Shown in pieces: positions 62,812-64,000 of a stretch of 64,000 nt of DNA; within the stretch, counting starts at the first letter, position 1, and each line of letters opens with the position of its first letter. The notes under the pieces were generated by a model. The model was not told the origin of the DNA and ran no database searches. It worked only from the letters and a program-made list of their open reading frames with translations. The position numbers and the translations under genes are program-made. The DNA is taken from the NCBI GenBank assembly GCA_963772445.1, contig CAVYXK010000001.1:62001-126000 (forward strand), in the 5' to 3' direction. This DNA comes from CAVYXK01 sp963772445. GTDB lineage: Bacteria > Pseudomonadota > Alphaproteobacteria > Acetobacterales > Acetobacteraceae.

Positions 62812-64000
62812 TCAAACCTTCTCGAAATCGATCCGCTCGGTCACCGGCAAGCCGAGCAGGAATCGCCGCAAACAATCCAGTCCCAGCTCGACTGCACCAA
62901 GCCGTACCCAGTCGCGTCCGCCGAGTATTCGCGAGCGGCGGAATGCAGACCCTGCGGCGGTCGCGATCGCCAGATAGATGGTGCCGCCGAAATCAATGCG
63001 GTCGGCGCCCTCGTCCAGTTCGATCAGCACCGCCAGCGCGTGCGTGGCGCCCGGCTGCCGGCGCGCTGCGTCGGCGACGGCTTCTGCTATCTCCTGGTTC
63101 AGCTCGCCGGAGATATGGTACTCGAGGCCGACGGCGGCTGGGAGCGTCGTCAAATCGCGCACGATCGTGCCGCGGCGAAACACGCGTTCGGCGTCCGGCA
63201 GGTGCGCCAGCCGCGCGGCGATCTGTCCCGCCGTGAAGGTCTCCACCAGCGCGAGCGAGCCTTCTGCCCGGATCAGCTCGGCCAGCACCACGCCTTCCAG
63301 CGTCTGATCGTCTTCGGCAATGATGAAATTGCCGAGGCGCCGGCGCACCTCCGCCTCGATCGGCGCAACTTTCCGGCGCGCATCTTCGGGATCGGCGCCG
63401 CGTACTGTCAGCTTGGTCTCAATCTGCGGGTAATGCGCGCGGAAGCCGAGCTTCACGCTGCCATCGGGCACCAGCGTCTCGACCCCGGCCAGCAGCGCAT
63501 CTACATGCGACTTGCCGAGACCATAAGAGTGAAACCGCTTCAACATGATCGTCGTCGGTGCGCCGCTGCGGGCGAGCAGGCGGGGAATGATCTGCTCCTC
63601 CAGCATTCGCCGCAGCTCGCGCGGGACGCCGGGGGTGAAGAAAAACCGCGCGCCGCCGATATCCATCGCGAAGCCACATGCGGTGCCCACCGGATTGTCG
63701 AGAATCTCCGACCCGACCGGCAGCATTGCCTGCTTGCGGTTGTTCGGCGGCATGACACGGCTGCGGCGGGTGAAGAACTGCTCCATGCGGGCGAGCCAGT
63801 CCTCGTTCAGCACCAACTCCACGCCGGCTGCCTGGGCGGCGACTTCCTGCGACAAGTCATCGACCGTGGGACCGAGACCGCCGTTGACGATTGCCGCATC
63901 GGCCCGGCCGGCTGCGAGCCGGAACGCCTGCAGCAGGCGCGCTCGATCGTCGCCGACCGTCGTGCCCCAGATCACCGACAGCCCGACATCTTCCAGCTTC
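62812..64000 (-). CDS. CinA-family protein (competence/damage-inducible), 5' end outside window
   Basis: At least 396 residues; the N-terminus lies beyond 64000. The molybdopterin-binding-like domain has AAIVNGGLGPTVDDLSQEVA, MPPNNRKQAMLPVGS and FFFTPGVPRELRRML. The C-terminal CinA domain has LVETFTAGQIAARLAHLPDA. CinA-type proteins hydrolyse ADP-ribose or deamidate NMN in NAD recycling. The Ser of the usual TxES-type motif appears as VETFTAG, so the second domain may be altered. It ends 47 bp from the mini-element repeat. Confidence 0.88.
   Translation of the reverse strand, partial: KLEDVGLSVIWGTTVGDDRARLLQAFRLAAGRADAAIVNGGLGPTVDDLSQEVAAQAAGVELVLNEDWLARMEQFFTRRSRVMPPNNRKQAMLPVGSEILDNPVGTACGFAMDIGGARFFFTPGVPRELRRMLEEQIIPRLLARSGAPTTIMLKRFHSYGLGKSHVDALLAGVETLVPDGSVKLGFRAHYPQIETKLTVRGADPEDARRKVAPIEAEVRRRLGNFIIAEDDQTLEGVVLAELIRAEGSLALVETFTAGQIAARLAHLPDAERVFRRGTIVRDLTTLPAAVGLEYHISGELNQEIAEAVADAARRQPGATHALAVLIELDEGADRIDFGGTIYLAIATAAGSAFRRSRILGGRDWVRLGAVELGLDCLRRFLLGLPVTERIDFEKV

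Overview
The window is GC-rich, densely coded DNA from an alphaproteobacterium, most likely a Rhodospirillales/Acetobacteraceae-type free-living heterotroph. This is inferred from the EipB (DUF1849) periplasmic protein, the trxB-LysR (LsrB/VtlR-like) pair, the AspRS type, the ECF sigma/anti-sigma pair and the overall codon style. It is not a phage or plasmid segment. It reads as chromosomal accessory DNA: small catabolic operons, transporters, three toxin-antitoxin loci, three insertion sequences and many broken genes.

Layout. 1-10.3 kb: a broken TPR-sulfotransferase, a PNPOx-like flavin protein with a RhmD-like enolase-superfamily dehydratase, a single-domain response regulator, an aldo/keto reductase, two adjacent hydrolase pseudogenes with internal deletions, and a coupled D-aminoacylase/PuuE-like amidohydrolase pair. 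10.5-15 kb: a 2-hydroxyacid dehydrogenase, a homocysteine methyltransferase with an in-frame amber codon, a GMC oxidoreductase and a gamma-glutamylcyclotransferase pseudogene. 15-20.5 kb: a Gfo/Idh oxidoreductase with a peptide-type ABC importer (binding protein and two permeases, no ATPase), then MarC. 20.8-25.5 kb: an unknown two-domain protein, EipB, aspS, and ccdA with a frameshifted ccdB. 25.8-32.7 kb: a PEP-CTERM protein, a VapBC-type pair, an ECF sigma factor with an anti-sigma factor carrying an unusual 14-residue repeat tail, and a giant GltD/PyrK-like flavoprotein.

33-41 kb: a candidate small RNA, a LysR pseudogene, and a phosphinothricin-type acetyltransferase gene split by about 3.4 kb that carries one full-length and one truncated winged-helix/ATPase regulator. 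Its coupled MFS gene is itself interrupted by an IS4-family element with a 9-bp target duplication. 41-50.5 kb: an MNT/HEPN pair with a broken HEPN gene, ArsR-DUF899-DUF899, dodecin-MBL, small unknown genes, a DUF2254 membrane protein, trxB, a LysR regulator and a strong candidate structured small RNA. 50.5-59.6 kb: a GH5 glycosidase, a second near-identical IS4-family copy inside a GC-rich palindromic repeat, a GT39-like membrane protein, a frameshifted MFS gene, an SMP-30 lactonase, an XRE regulator between a gene and a decayed copy of that gene's 3' end, an epoxide-hydrolase-like enzyme and a VOC protein. 59.75-62.72 kb: a cargo-carrying IS1-family element with matched inverted repeats and an 8-bp target duplication, next to a 31-bp mini-element bounded by the same 8-mer. 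A CinA-like gene runs off the right edge.

The most notable points are the cargo-bearing IS1 element with its mini-element, the split acetyltransferase, two candidate small RNAs, and the density of broken genes (about 17). Many breaks are single-base indels, which could partly be sequencing error. Two in-frame nonsense codons, several internal deletions and three IS insertions argue that much of the decay is real. All functional calls rest on reading the translations and motifs; no database search was possible.
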